Assembly (NCBI GenBank): GCA_032622095.1
Contig: CP136067.1
Span: 118,841,281-118,905,280 of the forward strand
From: Siphonodentalium dalli
Lineage: Eukaryota; Mollusca; Scaphopoda; Gadilida; Siphonodentaliidae
Direction: 5' to 3'
DNA length: 64,000 nt
In this document: positions 1-12,274 of the stretch, piece after piece
Numbering within the stretch: the stretch's first letter is position 1
Layout of the letters: each line of letters begins with the position of its first letter
Position numbers and translations under genes: made by a program
Notes under the pieces: model-generated
What the model saw: the letters and a program-made list of their open reading frames with translations, nothing else
Database searches by the model: none
Told to the model about the DNA's origin: nothing

Positions 1-189
1 TGGCCATTGTCAGTATTGAGATCTTTTTGTCGCATACATCTACAAATTGGTGTCTAATCATTCGGATTGGATTTTATATTATATATATAAGTTTCAACAT
101 CGCGAATCTATTGTGACACATTTTCCGTTTGCACACTATACAATAAAATATGTTTTTCATTTGACTCGGGCGTTCACCATGTCCATGTA

Positions 190-545
190 TATAGGTGATG
201 GGGTGTCTCATCCCAACTTTAATCAAAATATTCAAAAGCTGGAAATTTCATACCTGACACGGCAATAGTTGGACATTTGACACCAGCAATATGTTGAAAT
301 TGTTCTCGTAGTTTTATTTTCATCAATTTGTTATTGGTGATTTCTTTAGGCAACATTTGCTTATTTTTTTACCAAATTGTTGGACTGAAATGACCATCAG
401 TTGGAAATGATCCAACCTTATTAGAGGTGCGTCAAGTTTGGAAAATGTCCAACAATTGGAAATATTAAGGCTGAATGCTAGGGTTTTGCAATTTTCAGGG
501 TTCAGATTAAAAGCGAATGCGATCTTCGCCGGGTAATGTATAAAC
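190..545. repeat. Diverged dispersed repeat (copy 1)
   Basis: This AT-rich stretch carries phrases such as 'ttgaaattgttct', 'actgaaatg.ccatcag' and 'ttggaaatg.tccaacct' that recur in the same order and orientation at about 54170-54660. Small modules of roughly 150 bp, each naming a 'ggaaat..ccaac' phrase, appear to be repeated inside it. No intact frame is present. The family was not recognised. Confidence 0.6.
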
Positions 546-567
546 ACCCCCTAAGTGAAAACAAGAG

Positions 568-1020
568 AGAAACGGGTTAATTAAACAATACCAAAAACCA
601 TACAGATGAAGAACATGCTAAGAAAAACCTAGGTAAGAAATATGAGGCAGATCAGAAGATATATGTTCAACTTAATGCATCGGATAGCATGTGCGTGAAG
701 GGTTAATTATTTTCTAAACCGATCAACCAATCGATACCAAAAACTATACAGGTGAGGGGTGTGTAATCATAAACCTTCATATCAAATATGAACACAATCA
801 GACAAAAAATACTTTGGTTATAGCATCGGATAGCACATGACCATGTGTGGATGCAAAGTGTTAATAATTTCTAAACCGACCAACCGATCGATACCAAAAA
901 CTATACAGGTCAGGGGTGTGTCATCATAAACATGCACATAAAATTTGAACAGGATCTTATAAAAATTACTCGAGTAATCGTGTCGGATAGCAAGTGTCTA
1001 CGGACAGACAGACGGACGAA
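568..1020. repeat. Tandem degenerate repeat, three units of about 145 bp
   Basis: Three successive units contain 'ttaat..tttctaaaccgac', 'cgataccaaaaactataca', 'cataaac' and 'catcggatagca'. The array ends in a GGAC/GACA-rich tract at 1000-1015. The plan of tandem diverged units next to a GGACGGAC tract is the mirror image of the elements at 36-49 kb. No coding potential is seen. Confidence 0.7.
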
Positions 1021-2750
1021 CGATGGATGGTTGATCCAGACGTCGTCATTATGTGTACCATACATGGTATGGGTACACATAAAAAGACCATTGTTTCTGC
1101 TAACAAACTGAATATAAAATAGGTTAAGTAGCAGGGATGGATCCAGTGCCCTTTTCATACCGGTAACTAGTTTGGCTGCCCAAACTGCAGATGCCCCAAA
1201 AGAAAACATAGTTCCACAACTTTAGTGGAGGAAATATAACCTAAATAAATCATATTTATGGTGGCTCTGATCATCATCATCATACCCCATGCATAGATAG
1301 TATCAACCCCATTATAATACACCCATTATAATACATACAGTTAGGCCTACATTTATTGGAATTTCAATTTTAAGTTAATATTGATAAACCAGGCTGGTTT
1401 GCAGGTTTCAAAATTATGTGTAACCTTTTTTTCGTTCGCCTGGTTTGTGCTTAGGTAACCCATACCATTGGTTAGCAGAAGAGTTACACAAACGGCTATT
1501 ATCACTACAACTGGTATAATTAACTACAGATGGGCAACTCATTGAACTACATGTACCGTAATCATTTTGAATGTCTCATTTTGGTACTTAATTGAGCAAA
1601 AATTAAGGTGAGAATCAGTTATCACGAGACCTACATAAAACTTTGTCGCGATCGGTTTTTCGTTCGCGGCATTTTCATTTTAAATAACCTCCAGGCGAAA
1701 TGGACGGTTGTTCGCCTCAAATTTGCAGGCCTGTAAACTGTCCTAATTCACCTCAAAAATAGTCAGTCAGAGAGGCTGAGAGAGGCTTAGATTCTCTCAA
1801 TGCATATAATTTTCAAAACTTCTCTTGGGGGACAACCCAAACCCCTTGTCAATCATGACAATGGGAGGGGGCACAGAGGAGGAGGTCCCATATCCACTGT
1901 GGATAATCCACACCAACTGAAGCCATAATAACCCTTCGGCATATCATGGTCAGAAAACAGGTGTCCCCGAAACATCCCTGCATCCGTATGTAGTAAGTAG
2001 GTTGGTCAAATATTTGTTTATTTGTTTATATTTTTATCAATATATTCCAATTATTTCAACAAAATAATGTCCATCCCCAATGTTTAACCCACAATCACCA
2101 ACAGGCTGGTCAGCTATATACAGTTTATAAAGAAACAATGAAGTCTTTCACAAAATATTTTGTCTTTATTTGGAATCTTCCAGTTGTAAGATCAGTCCTC
2201 AAAATTGGCCATGGCAATAAGCAATGCAGTGGGAAAATGCCATGGCAATATGTGTAATCTAACATGCCACAGCATTAAATTTGGGACATTTTTCCTAATT
2301 TCGAGGGGTGTAAGATGAAGTACCCGGTAGGGACACAGTCACATTGGAAAATTGGTACACATTATGTACTGGCGAACTGGTACACATTATGTTATTTTAT
2401 TGGACTTTTCACTACATGTCCCACAAATCAGATTAAATATTCAAATACATGTATGACCAACATCATTTAATTCTCTTAAAAGTTAAATAATGCTATCGGG
2501 TACATGTACCGTAAAGACAAAACAAGTCAAGTTCCATGTTCCAAGTTTAACTTCAATTTCCATGAACCATATTAATTAAACTACAGGACCCCATTTTAAA
2601 GAATTTAAATATGACGCACAACAGTCTTTAACTCCTCAAAAGACTTAATATTAAATAGGCTTAAACTTGAAAAATAAATATATAAAAAATTCATTTATTT
2701 GAGTTCTGAATTCAGAATAAAATGTGCAGAGTTACATTGTAGCAGTTCAA
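1021..2750. other. No gene recognised
   Basis: AT-rich sequence with a short TCA microsatellite near 1270. I see no exon with plausible coding sequence, no structured RNA and no clear element ends. The longest frames are below 100 codons and show no family resemblance. Confidence 0.5.
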
Positions 2751-2754
2751 AATA

Positions 2755-4140
2755 GTGTCGTCAGGTTAGCAGAAACAAAGGTTTTTTTCGGCCTCAGGAA
2801 ACCTAGAAAATCTCAATTTCAAAGTCGAAAAAGGTACGTACTAGTAACTCTGATCAAAATTTGTGGGAAAAAAAATTGAACTTGAGCTGTATTTTCTGGT
2901 TTCAAACCTGAATACCAAAATTTATTCCATTCAGTTGACATTAGGAACAGCCTACAGAAGATTTTCAGGGCGAAGTGACTTCGCCCTGCCACAAAAATAA
3001 GGCAAAGTGGTCCTACTCTAGGGTGAAGTGGGTGTTACAAAATTGAAATCTATCAGTAGTCATTTATGTAATGAAAATATGTGATATGTAAATTAAATTA
3101 TGAAACAATGGTTCAAATATGGAGTCTTTATGTTCACATCACCCTAATAACTATGAATAATCCCCAAACATAATTGTGAGAGAATGCCTACAACCAAAAT
3201 GAAACAAACTCCTGAATGCACGCACACATTTACTGTGCTCTAATCCCTTTGCAGATTTTAATAAACTTTACAAATGAATTTGTTTTCAAATTTCTTCCAC
3301 CAAACATCTCTGGAGGGTGTGATGAACTGACACATTGCGAGACCTACATGTACTAGTATGAGTTGTTATCTTCATTGTCAGGTGTGATAATCTCAAAATC
3401 ACAACAATCAGACTTAGTACCAGTTGTGAACACCTGACAATGTTTTCACATCTGTCAGCATAAACATGCTTCCAGATTGGATCAATACAGGTGTTAATTG
3501 TCTTTACACTTATAACACACTGATGATTGATTATTGTGTGTAATCACATTTGGCAGTCGTAACTCGTAAGCCAAGTAAATTATCATGAATTACTGGGGGC
3601 ATTTTCGTTGGTCAACTTGGGAATTTTCAGGGCGACTTGCACTTCGCTGGCTTAAAAATTAGGGCAAAATGAGCCATAATAGGGCAAAGAAGTCTCCCAC
3701 GTCACCATCTAGGATGGCTGGTTAACATTACCAACAAAAGTTATTATCTGAAAACCAAGGAAAATCTGAATTTCAAAGTAAAAAAAAGATCCATAACTCT
3801 GGTAGAAATGGGCGGACAGAACCAAAAATCAAACTTGACCTGCATTTTATGATTGTAAACATGTATACCAAATGTTATTCCATTCAGTTACCTTAATAAC
3901 TAAAGTTGTCATCCAGAAACAAAAATTTAGCCCAAATTTCAACAAAGGGCCATAACTCTGGTAAACATGGGTAGCTAGACCTCAAAATCAAACTCGACCT
4001 TTATTTCATGGTACTAAACCTACATAAATAAATTCATACCATTTAGTTCAGAATAACTAAAGTTATCGTCAGGAATAAAATATGAATGGACGGACAGAGT
4101 GACGGCCAGACAGACCAATACATAATACATGTACGTCATA
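2755..4140. repeat. Dispersed repeat with three 'ataactctgg' modules and a GGACGGAC end
   Basis: Modules at about 2755-2960, 3720-3900 and 3905-4080 share 'aactctgg..a.atggg', 'caaaatcaaact.gacct' and 'tataccaaa.ttattccattcagtt'. The right end carries 'gaatggacggacagag' followed by a GACA-rich tract. Between modules lie a perfect hairpin (2969-2991) and a related 'agggcgacttgcacttcgc' copy near 3628. I believe it is a non-coding mobile-element relic of a type common in molluscs. The assignment is from memory of pattern, not a search. Confidence 0.6.
2969..2991. repeat. Perfect hairpin CAGGGCGAAG / CTTCGCCCTG
   Basis: A ten-base-pair stem, CAGGGCGAAG with CTTCGCCCTG, encloses three bases. Degenerate echoes ('ggcaaagtgg', 'agggtgaagtgg') follow at 3000-3030, and another at 3626-3650. 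It may be the end hairpin of the surrounding repeat. Confidence 0.6.
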
Positions 4141-4299
4141 TAAAAAACAATTTTGAAATCTGCAGGCATTCACAAGTGGACTGAAATGCCCTAACCAGAT
4201 ATCAGTTTGTACTAATTATACGGCCACGTAACTAACTATTTACTTTCCCTCAATCGGGACGAATAATTCCACTGTAAACGCGAAATAAATACACAAACG

Positions 4300-4730
4300 A
4301 GTTGTCGTGTGCAGTCGCGGAAACACCCGAACACTTCCGACTTGGTCGGGATTGAGTCGGCTTTCGTTCTCAGAAAATAGCTTCCGTGGAGGGAGGCCGT
4401 TTGCTGGAATAGCGTAACATCAGCTTAATAAAACGAAAAACAAGCGGTATAGTCAATTCGAATGGGAGGGATATAAAAGGAATTATTGCCTGAAATCACC
4501 AACGGAAGAACATTGACCGAGTTATGAAAGAATTATAATCAAAGTGGTCATGATCGAGCAATGAACAACGGTAACAGTTGAAAATGTTACTATTTATAGA
4601 AATTTGTAATCGTTGCAGATCGTTGACCGATTTTATGATCGAACTACAGCAGGTACAGTCTCGTGCAGAAAGAGTTGTCTTACATGTGTATTTCAAACTG
4701 TTTAATTACCTGTGCAATGCTACATGTGTG
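4300..4730. other. Relatively GC-rich, apparently unique stretch, possible promoter or untranslated exon
   Basis: The interval is richer in CG dinucleotides than its surroundings (for example 'gtgcagtcgcgg' and 'cgacttggtcgggattgagtcgg') and contains a TATA-like 'gatataaaagg' at 4469-4479. No convincing coding start follows on either strand. I can only flag it as the least repeat-like part of the first 10 kb. Confidence 0.25.
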
Positions 4731-4909
4731 CCATATTGCTATTCACTATTCTAGTACAGACCGTATTTGTTTGGGACAGCGATAGTGATATAGATATCCA
4801 TATGGAATTATGTTTTCTTCAATTTTTGAGTTTATATAGGCCCAAATAAATATACCATAAGATGGACTCAATCATTGACAGTTAAAATTGGATGGAAGTA
4901 AAGAAGTGT

Positions 4910-6160
4910 TGTGTATTTGCACTAAGTAAGCGCAATTGCTTTATGCTTAAGCGCAAATATTTGTATGCAAATAAATAATAAATGTAAAAAAGACTCCCAT
5001 GTGATTTGCTCTAAACTCAAATTAACTCAGGCCATAAAACATTACTCAAACATAGGTGAGGACTCCACCCAGATCCCATACTAAGAAGGATGTTCAGACT
5101 GAGGAAACCAGTTGGAGATAGGTACATGTATTTGCTTAAGCATAATTCATTTCAATTACGGTTAAGTGTAAATGAAATCCACTTAAGCGTAAATGAGTTG
5201 CGCTTAACCGTAATTCATATACACCCCCATTGAACTCCACATACTCAAGCTGAAATGGATGCAACCACATTACTAATGCCAGTAAGTTAACATACATCAG
5301 ATTATACAAATATACATATAAGGTAAGACAGCCGATGAAATTATTGCTCTTAATATAATTCCAATGTATTATGATAACGCATAAGTCAATTATGCTTAAG
5401 CGTAAATGATTACATTAAGCGTAACTGATTTACGCTTAAATGCAATTAGTTAATATAAAATGTGAAAATGAATCATTTGCGCTTAAGCGCAAGTATATGT
5501 CTATCAATATATTTGCGCTTAAGCGCAAATACCTAACACTCCCTTTATACTTCCCTCTGATTGTGAATGATAGAGTCCATCTCATAGTATATTATCATGG
5601 ACCCATAGTAGTAGCCCCATATAATACTGAAACATTGAAGAAAAATTATTTCCATATGCATATATCAGCATCTCTGTCCCTGGTGTCCCAAGAATTGGTG
5701 CCTCACTCCCAGAGTTCTAGTATATTTTATTAAAGGGACATCTCCTACACAGATATATACCATTTCCATGGCCATAAATATGGAATTCGGGGTTACTGGG
5801 AACTCGCTTCCCTCATATGGTGTACTTATTGACTTGAAATTGGGGAAAACCCCAATTTTCATATTATCAGCATCCCTGTCCCCAAGAATTTGTGTCTCCA
5901 TCCCAGAGATCTAGTATATTTTATAAAAGAGATATATCCTGCACATATCTCTACCATTTCCATGGTCATAAAAGAGATATTGGGGTTACTGGGGGGGGGG
6001 GGGTGCTTCCCTCATATGGTGGGTCTGTGCCATTTAAAATTAATTCAGGGGGGTGATATCAATGCATATTAATTTTTATTTGCGCAAATGATTTACACTG
6101 AAGCGCAAATGATAGATGTTATTTTGCGAAATATTTGCGCTTGATCGTAAATGAATAATA
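4910..6160. repeat. Cluster of TTAAGCG(C/T)AAAT words and palindromes
   Basis: Words of the form (TTTGCG)CTTAAGCG(CAAAT) occur about a dozen times in both orientations at 4914-4960, 5133-5218, 5378-5531 and 6078-6150. The 20-base stretch at 5512-5531 is a perfect palindrome. The right end ('aataataaatgtgaaa' then 'aggcctcccata') matches the arms of the palindromic element at 22290-22400. The cluster therefore looks like several broken copies of that MITE. Confidence 0.6.
5650..6030. repeat. Imperfect tandem duplication, period about 200 bp
   Basis: Segments at about 5660-5815 and 5865-6015 share 'tatcagcatc.ctgtcccc', 'tcccagag.tctagtatatt', 'taccatttccatgg' and 'ggggttactggg'. The second copy ends in a run of ten or more G. 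Confidence 0.75.
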
Positions 6161-6165
6161 AATGT

Positions 6166-6575
6166 GAAATAGGCCTCCCATACATGAAACGCCTTATCTA
6201 TATACTATAGCGCGCATACCCTACAGGTCTGGGTGAACCACCGATCAATCAATAATAGCCCGATCGGGCTAAAATAGACCGATCGGGCTAAAATAGACCG
6301 ATCGGTCTTTCACAGCCAGCCTGAATCTTGGATAAAGGGAGTAGGCCTACTATAAATTGTTCTTTCAAGTGAAATAGGCCTCCCATACATAAAACGCCTT
6401 ATCTATATCCTATAGTGCGCATATCCTACAGGTCTGGGTGAACCACCGATCAATCAATAATAGCCCGATCGGGCTAAAATATACCGATCGGGCTAAAATA
6501 ATCCCATCGGTCTTTCACAGCCAGCATGAATCTTGGATAAAGGGAGTAGGCCTACTCTAAATTGTTCTTTCAAGT
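6166..6575. repeat. Recent tandem duplication, 2 x about 204 bp, with CCGATCGG palindromes
   Basis: Two nearly identical units start at 'gaaataggcctcccatac' (about 6166 and 6370) and end in 'attgttctttcaagt'. Each contains short direct repeats of 'ccgatcgggctaaaata' with the palindromes GCCCGATCGGGC and GACCGATCGGTC. The copies differ at only a few sites, so the duplication is young. No frame is present. Confidence 0.85.
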
Positions 6576-6579
6576 TACA

Positions 6580-8430
6580 ACCATTTTTTTGTAAAAAAAA
6601 TTATTCTTATTCATTTTGAAACTAATGAAAGACAATTTTGAAACTAATGAAAGACAATGTATAATTTTTTGCTGGTATATTCATCATAAATTTGAACAAA
6701 TCTTCAAGCAAACAAAATTTAAATATTCAAGAAATCTCTTACAACAGTGTCAGGAAGACCAATCGATCTAGCTCAGCACGATTGGTACTCTATCACTGTC
6801 TATTGTGATGTCAAATATTATTGAAATATTGCTTATAATTTACATTTACAGAAGTCAATAATTCGCATGCAGATAACTTCACCTTGTATTCGGCCAAATA
6901 TGTTGACGTTAGATTAGAAGGCAGAATTCCCAGATTTGTTTATTATTGGTGAACCTGGATAATTTTGGAGGTGTGCCAATCGTCTTTTGCACACTGTGAA
7001 TACGTACTCATTCTCTCCTAAATTTGCAAAAATTCCATATATATATAAATATATATACAGAGTGTGAAAACTTTGTTAGTTGCCAAATAATTGTCGACAT
7101 TTTACTTAGAAAACTTGAATGCAAAAACTATGATAGGCCCCCTATTATTATTTTTTTCTTTTTTTCTCTTTTTGTGAATCTACTTTCGTTATCGACATGC
7201 CGGCCTTTGTTTTGGCTGTTCTCCCAGTCGTGCGTGCCGGCCGATCGTCGTTATTCGGGTGGTTCCGATTTCCTCCGAATATAATTCCATGAGACTCCGC
7301 GCGCTGATTCGCTACGAAAATGTGTTAGTATGACCTTTTTATGGTTTATGATTTCTCAGCCCAGAATACAGACCAAGTTCCAATATGGGTTCCAATTTTT
7401 TTTACTGGAGTTATTGCCCTTTTTCGACTTAGAATTATTCAGAGTTTCCTGATTAATACAGGCTTCACTATATAAGAGACAAGAGACACCTACAGACAAC
7501 GTGAATCTTTGAAATAGAGTTATTTTTTAGCTATCATATATTAGCCCTATTATAACCTGTAATGCATTGGCATTCATAAATGAATGGAGTCTCCACTCTC
7601 CAATTCAATTCTAAAAGTATAAATTAGAATAGTCCATTGTCCATTGGTAGGGATTTTTTTCAGAATATGAGCAGACAGCGAACCCACATTTAATGTAGTA
7701 GTGCACTATTTAAAATTCTAAATTATTTGCAGTCTCACTGGGTGGATTTCCATAATACATGTACTTCGTATGGAGCATTGCCATAAGATATAGTTTATAA
7801 TTTGTTCATTTGGTCATGGTTGAGTGGATTTTAGGGGACACCAATGGGGTGAGAAGATTAACATTGAGGACTATGGGGTTGTCATGGATTTCATGTTGAG
7901 AACAGAAATCAATGCTTTTCTATGAATGAAACAAATCTATTGAGTGCTATAGAGCATTTGGAAAAGGGGCTAGCGGTATCTTCAGTTTATCATGTCAGGA
8001 GCTTCAGGGGGTTCTAGTCAGGAGGCATTAAAGGGTCAGATAACTCTAAATAAAATAAGTACTTCAAAAATCTATTTATCCAGTCCAAGAAGGCAGATGA
8101 ACATTGTTAATACTTGGTATGGATTATTGCGATGAACAATAGTTGTTCATCTTGTCATGGTTGATTGAAATTTAGGGGCCACAGAGTGAGCACAGAAGAT
8201 TAACATCATTCTATTGGGGGCTACTTACTGTCTTCAATATGAACTATGGTAATCTGTACTGAGTGTACTAAGGGTCATAGGGGCAGAATCCTCATCATAT
8301 TATGGTGTAAAACATTGTATAGATAATACATTTGTTACTTGTATGGTCTAAACTATTTTCTTGAGAGCTATACTGACTTAACTAGGGTATGAACTTTGTT
8401 CATTTATCTCAGGTTGAAGATCCTTGGGTA
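6580..8430. other. No gene recognised
   Basis: AT-rich sequence. A short phrase near 7425 ('gttattgccctttttcgactt') recurs in the 37 kb element, which suggests buried repeat fragments. No coding exon is supported. Confidence 0.45.
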
Positions 8431-8439
8431 TTCCAATAT

Positions 8440-8690
8440 TATTATATGCCTGTCAATCTCAATTTGTCAAATTGAGACTACTAATGAAAATTGGCACAAG
8501 GACCAACAAATTCCAATAATTTGAGAATTTGTGTTATTATGTACATTTGTCTATACTAATATTAGTACATAACAAAATATATAACTCTCTATAATTCAAC
8601 ATTAAAACTGTAGATTATGATTCCAATCATAGCTTTTTACTATCGCCGAGGGATGGGTTAAACATCTGCTGATCATGATCAGCCTCTTGT
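8440..8690. repeat. Dispersed repeat (copy at 45600-45770)
   Basis: Shared order of phrases with 45605-45765: 'attccaataattt', 'gttat.atgtacatttgtctat', 'ctctataattcaaca', 'gattatgatt..atcatag', 'gagggatgggtt'. Each copy ends in a hairpin around GATCATGATC or GCCGATCGTGATCGGC. Non-coding. Confidence 0.7.
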
Positions 8691-8699
8691 TAATAATCA

Positions 8700-10040
8700 G
8701 AGATTTGTGAAAATACGATTATTTTAATATATGTACTTGTACTAAATATCACTTCCATATTATAAACAAATATCTTTGTTTACAATGCAAAATTTATCCA
8801 GTTAAAAAGTAACAACTTATAGTATACTTAGAGAAGACAACTTTAATTTCAGTTTTTTATGTCTTAATCTTGTTGTTGTTTTCTCTGAGAAAATTAACAT
8901 AAATAACACATGGATTATTCCTTTAATATTGCAAGTAAGTACAGATACTCTATGATCTGTTAAAAAATATGTCCTCTCCGATAATTCAAGACATTTATAT
9001 TTAACTATTGAGAAACACATGTTTTATGAACAACACTTCCATCAAACCACTTGTAATCACTGACATGATTATAAATAATCAAGAAATTCTTCAGAATTAC
9101 AATTTATTCAGACTATTGCAGTTGAGCAGACATGAATTGCCTCAAAGGAAATGAATGAAATAACACATTAGTAGCTCAAATTGGACACAGTATGTTGCAT
9201 AGACTGTATATTAATATAGTATATTATAAGCAAACGCCATTTTCATTAACAGAATGGTTACAGTTTAATATAAACCAATGACTTCCAAAAAATCTCTGGG
9301 TTCTATGCTTGAATTCTTGGAGAGGACATTTTTTTTAACATTTAATGAGCTGCTGTACGAAATCAGGATGGTTCAGCCCACCACTTAAAGTTTATACACC
9401 CTCAATACTAGTGACAGTTTACCCACAATACAAAATGATTTTCTCATTTCATTAGTATTAGCAGTTGACAAAGATTCTCGGAGAGGACAGATTTTAACGG
9501 AATTTCTGTGCACATATTTTGGCGAATTGAATATAATTTAAATAGGATAATACACCGAAAAAGATTTTTACCGTTGATCTTCTATACCATGAAATGTCCA
9601 ACTGAACTATATTCCTGATCCATGGCTATTGTGAATTGCGTTAATGAAATGCTTTATTTTAGATTCACATTCTGTAAATCATTTAACGGAATTTCTCAAT
9701 AACCTTTAAATTCAAATATCATCAAACTGAATGCACGAAATCACTCAAAATTTTCACCACACAATCAACCAGACATAAGCTAAAGGTTAAATGAGGAAAT
9801 TTTTGGCAAATCCATAACTACAAATAAATATAAGGAAAACAATATCATCACAGCAATGGTTGGCCACTCAAAATATGCCAAAATTGGTACCCATCACCCT
9901 ATAATTTTGTTAAATTTTCAAATGTAGTAGTGAAATTTTGCCTGCAGGTTGGGCTGGGTGTCAGTACTACAGAAATATTATTATGACACTTCCTATCCGA
10001 AAAATTAATTTTGTCAACCTTTAACGTGAAAGAGCATGAA
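8700..10040. other. No gene recognised
   Basis: AT-rich, largely unique-looking sequence without a supported exon, RNA gene or element end. Confidence 0.4.
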
Positions 10041-10043
10041 TGC

Positions 10044-12199
10044 GTAATGTCAGTCACAGCATGTAATGTCAGTCACATTTTGCAATTTGTTCCTATTCTG
10101 GTAGAAGACATAAAAATCTTGTAAGAAAACATACTAGTAATTGGATTTATAAACATATGCAGTTGCTACTGTTGCATATAGGTGCATCTATTACTGGTAA
10201 ATTTTAATACTCTTCTCATGATGTATGTGAGCATTGAATGTATCCAAAACATACTTTTGGGTCAAAAACTCATCAAATGCTTTCTAACAACACTCAAGAA
10301 TTCAGCTTCTCAACATTTATTTCCCAGACTGACATCAATTTCATCAATGAGAAAGAGAAAGTACATGTAGGTAATTTACCCTTCCTAATTGCACGAATCG
10401 GGTTGGTTCCCATTTGGGCAATGAGCAACTTGATCCCTGAATTAATTCATAGATACAGTGACAACTAGCAATTGTGCATCGTGGTGCACAGTGCATTGTG
10501 TCCCGTAGCTAGTGGAAAATGGTAGATTGGCCGTGTACAGGAACAAAATCAGGAGTCCATAAGCTTTGATAACTTTTATATTTTTGTATAAGTCTTTGTT
10601 GATAAGAATAGCAAGCATCGGTAGATGAACAGAGGAGTTGGTGGATCGGCGGTCAGAGCGGGAGTGTCTTGGTATTACTCGACATGAGTATTTATTTGAA
10701 CATATGGTGTATCATGCGCCCAAATAAGGTCTGAGATACCATGATACCATTGTCTATGACGTGTATCATACTATTGTTTCTTATAGAATGATACTGGTTT
10801 GATCCTCCCTTACTTATACAATGGTAGCTACCTGTGTAGTACCAGCCTACCAGTCATAACCAATTAAGAATAATATCTTGTTAATTATGCTTGTGTGTTC
10901 TTAGACTATATCATTACAATCACTGGGGAAAGTAAGTGTATCCTAGATCCAGGAACACATATAACAATAACTACTATCTTATGTACTATCGGACACATCG
11001 AAGCATAAACATTGCGATGTGAACTTCTGCATTGTTACAGCCCTAATTACAAGTGGGCTGAAAATTATCAGCTTGGTTATATATTCGGTAATTCATGTCC
11101 CCAGGTACTAGTATAATGAACAGTGTGCCCAGACTTTTGATGTGGTCAATGAGTTGTTCAACTTCTACGAGAAAGTCCACAGTATGACGATTCTTATCCA
11201 CTTACTAGTATTTATTTATTCAACTTGTATAAATATATCTCACTACAAACTGGTAAACAAACTATACAGGGAAAATTTCCAACTGAAATGTCATATATGT
11301 AGGCATGAAATATTTGTTGAAAATGTTTGCCAAAGTAAGACATACTATGCAAACCACGTCCCATTTTCCCCCGGTCTCCAAACGCTATTGTTTGAAATAT
11401 TTGTACAAAAGGTAATTGAGAATATAGAATTAATATTTTGTTCTTTTTTTCATAGGTTAATGTTAGGCACAAATTCAATAACATAATATCTGACACAGAC
11501 ATTAGTGTGTCCATAAACAAATTTAAATACCAACTAAAATAATTGAAAAAGGTGTTCATACCGGTATTAAAGTATTTGAATGTCAAACAACTTAAATTTT
11601 AAATCCAGTTACCATGTATCTTGGATAAAATTGTGTAATGTCAGTCACGCTTACATTAGTCAATGTCATGTTCATGTGCAGTATATGGTAATAAAATATA
11701 TTAAATGCATTTAAACCCCATAAAATATGATTGTTGGGCAATAATTACTCATTTGGATCGGAAACTGTTGGAAATATTTGATATATTTCATAGCGTAATG
11801 TCAGTCACGAAATTAGTGTAATGTCAGTCACGCATAATTTGGACAACAAATAATATTTCATGTTAGTTCTAAGCTTAAATTTTGCTTTTACATTATCTTG
11901 AAATATCTACCACGAAAATTTAACAAAGAAAATCATACGAGTTTCTGTAAATTTAAGACAAATTTAATTTGAAAACAAGTTCGCACTATGCCTTGATATT
12001 TTCATGTAATGTCAGTCACGCTATCATTGAACGATGCCATTTTATCATCGCTTGATTAAACTCAGAATAATGCACATTTTTGGGTACACCGTGGCACAAG
12101 CCAACATCACAAAATAGAAATAAGATTATATATTTATAAATGTTGCTCTATTCATCACAATGAATCTCGAAAAAGTTCTTTGAATGTAATGTCAGTCAC
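10044..12199 (+). repeat. Seven interspersed copies of GTAATGTCAGTCAC
   Basis: The 14-base word GTAATGTCAGTCAC occurs exactly at 10044, 10063, 11635, 11795, 11818, 12006 and 12186, always in the same orientation; the last five continue with G. Sequence between copies is not repeated, and successive spacings are 19, 1572, 160, 23, 188 and 180 bases. The flanks carry no tandem structure, so this is a conserved short word rather than a decayed satellite. It could be a protein-binding site array or sub-terminal repeats of a DNA transposon. Function is unknown. Confidence 0.8.
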
Positions 12200-12274
12200 G
12201 TGGAATTGCCCAGCTACGTATTACATAACTTGTTTTGGATGTGTGCCCGACCTGTTTAGAATAGTAACCACTTG

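Noticed and set aside
11142-11586. Overlapping 114- and 124-codon frames on opposite strands
   Set aside because: AT-rich composition, no domain, and mutual overlap; both are likely chance frames.
10044-12199. CRISPR array reading of the GTAATGTCAGTCAC copies
   Set aside because: Word too short, spacing irregular from 19 to 1572 bases, and the window is animal DNA.
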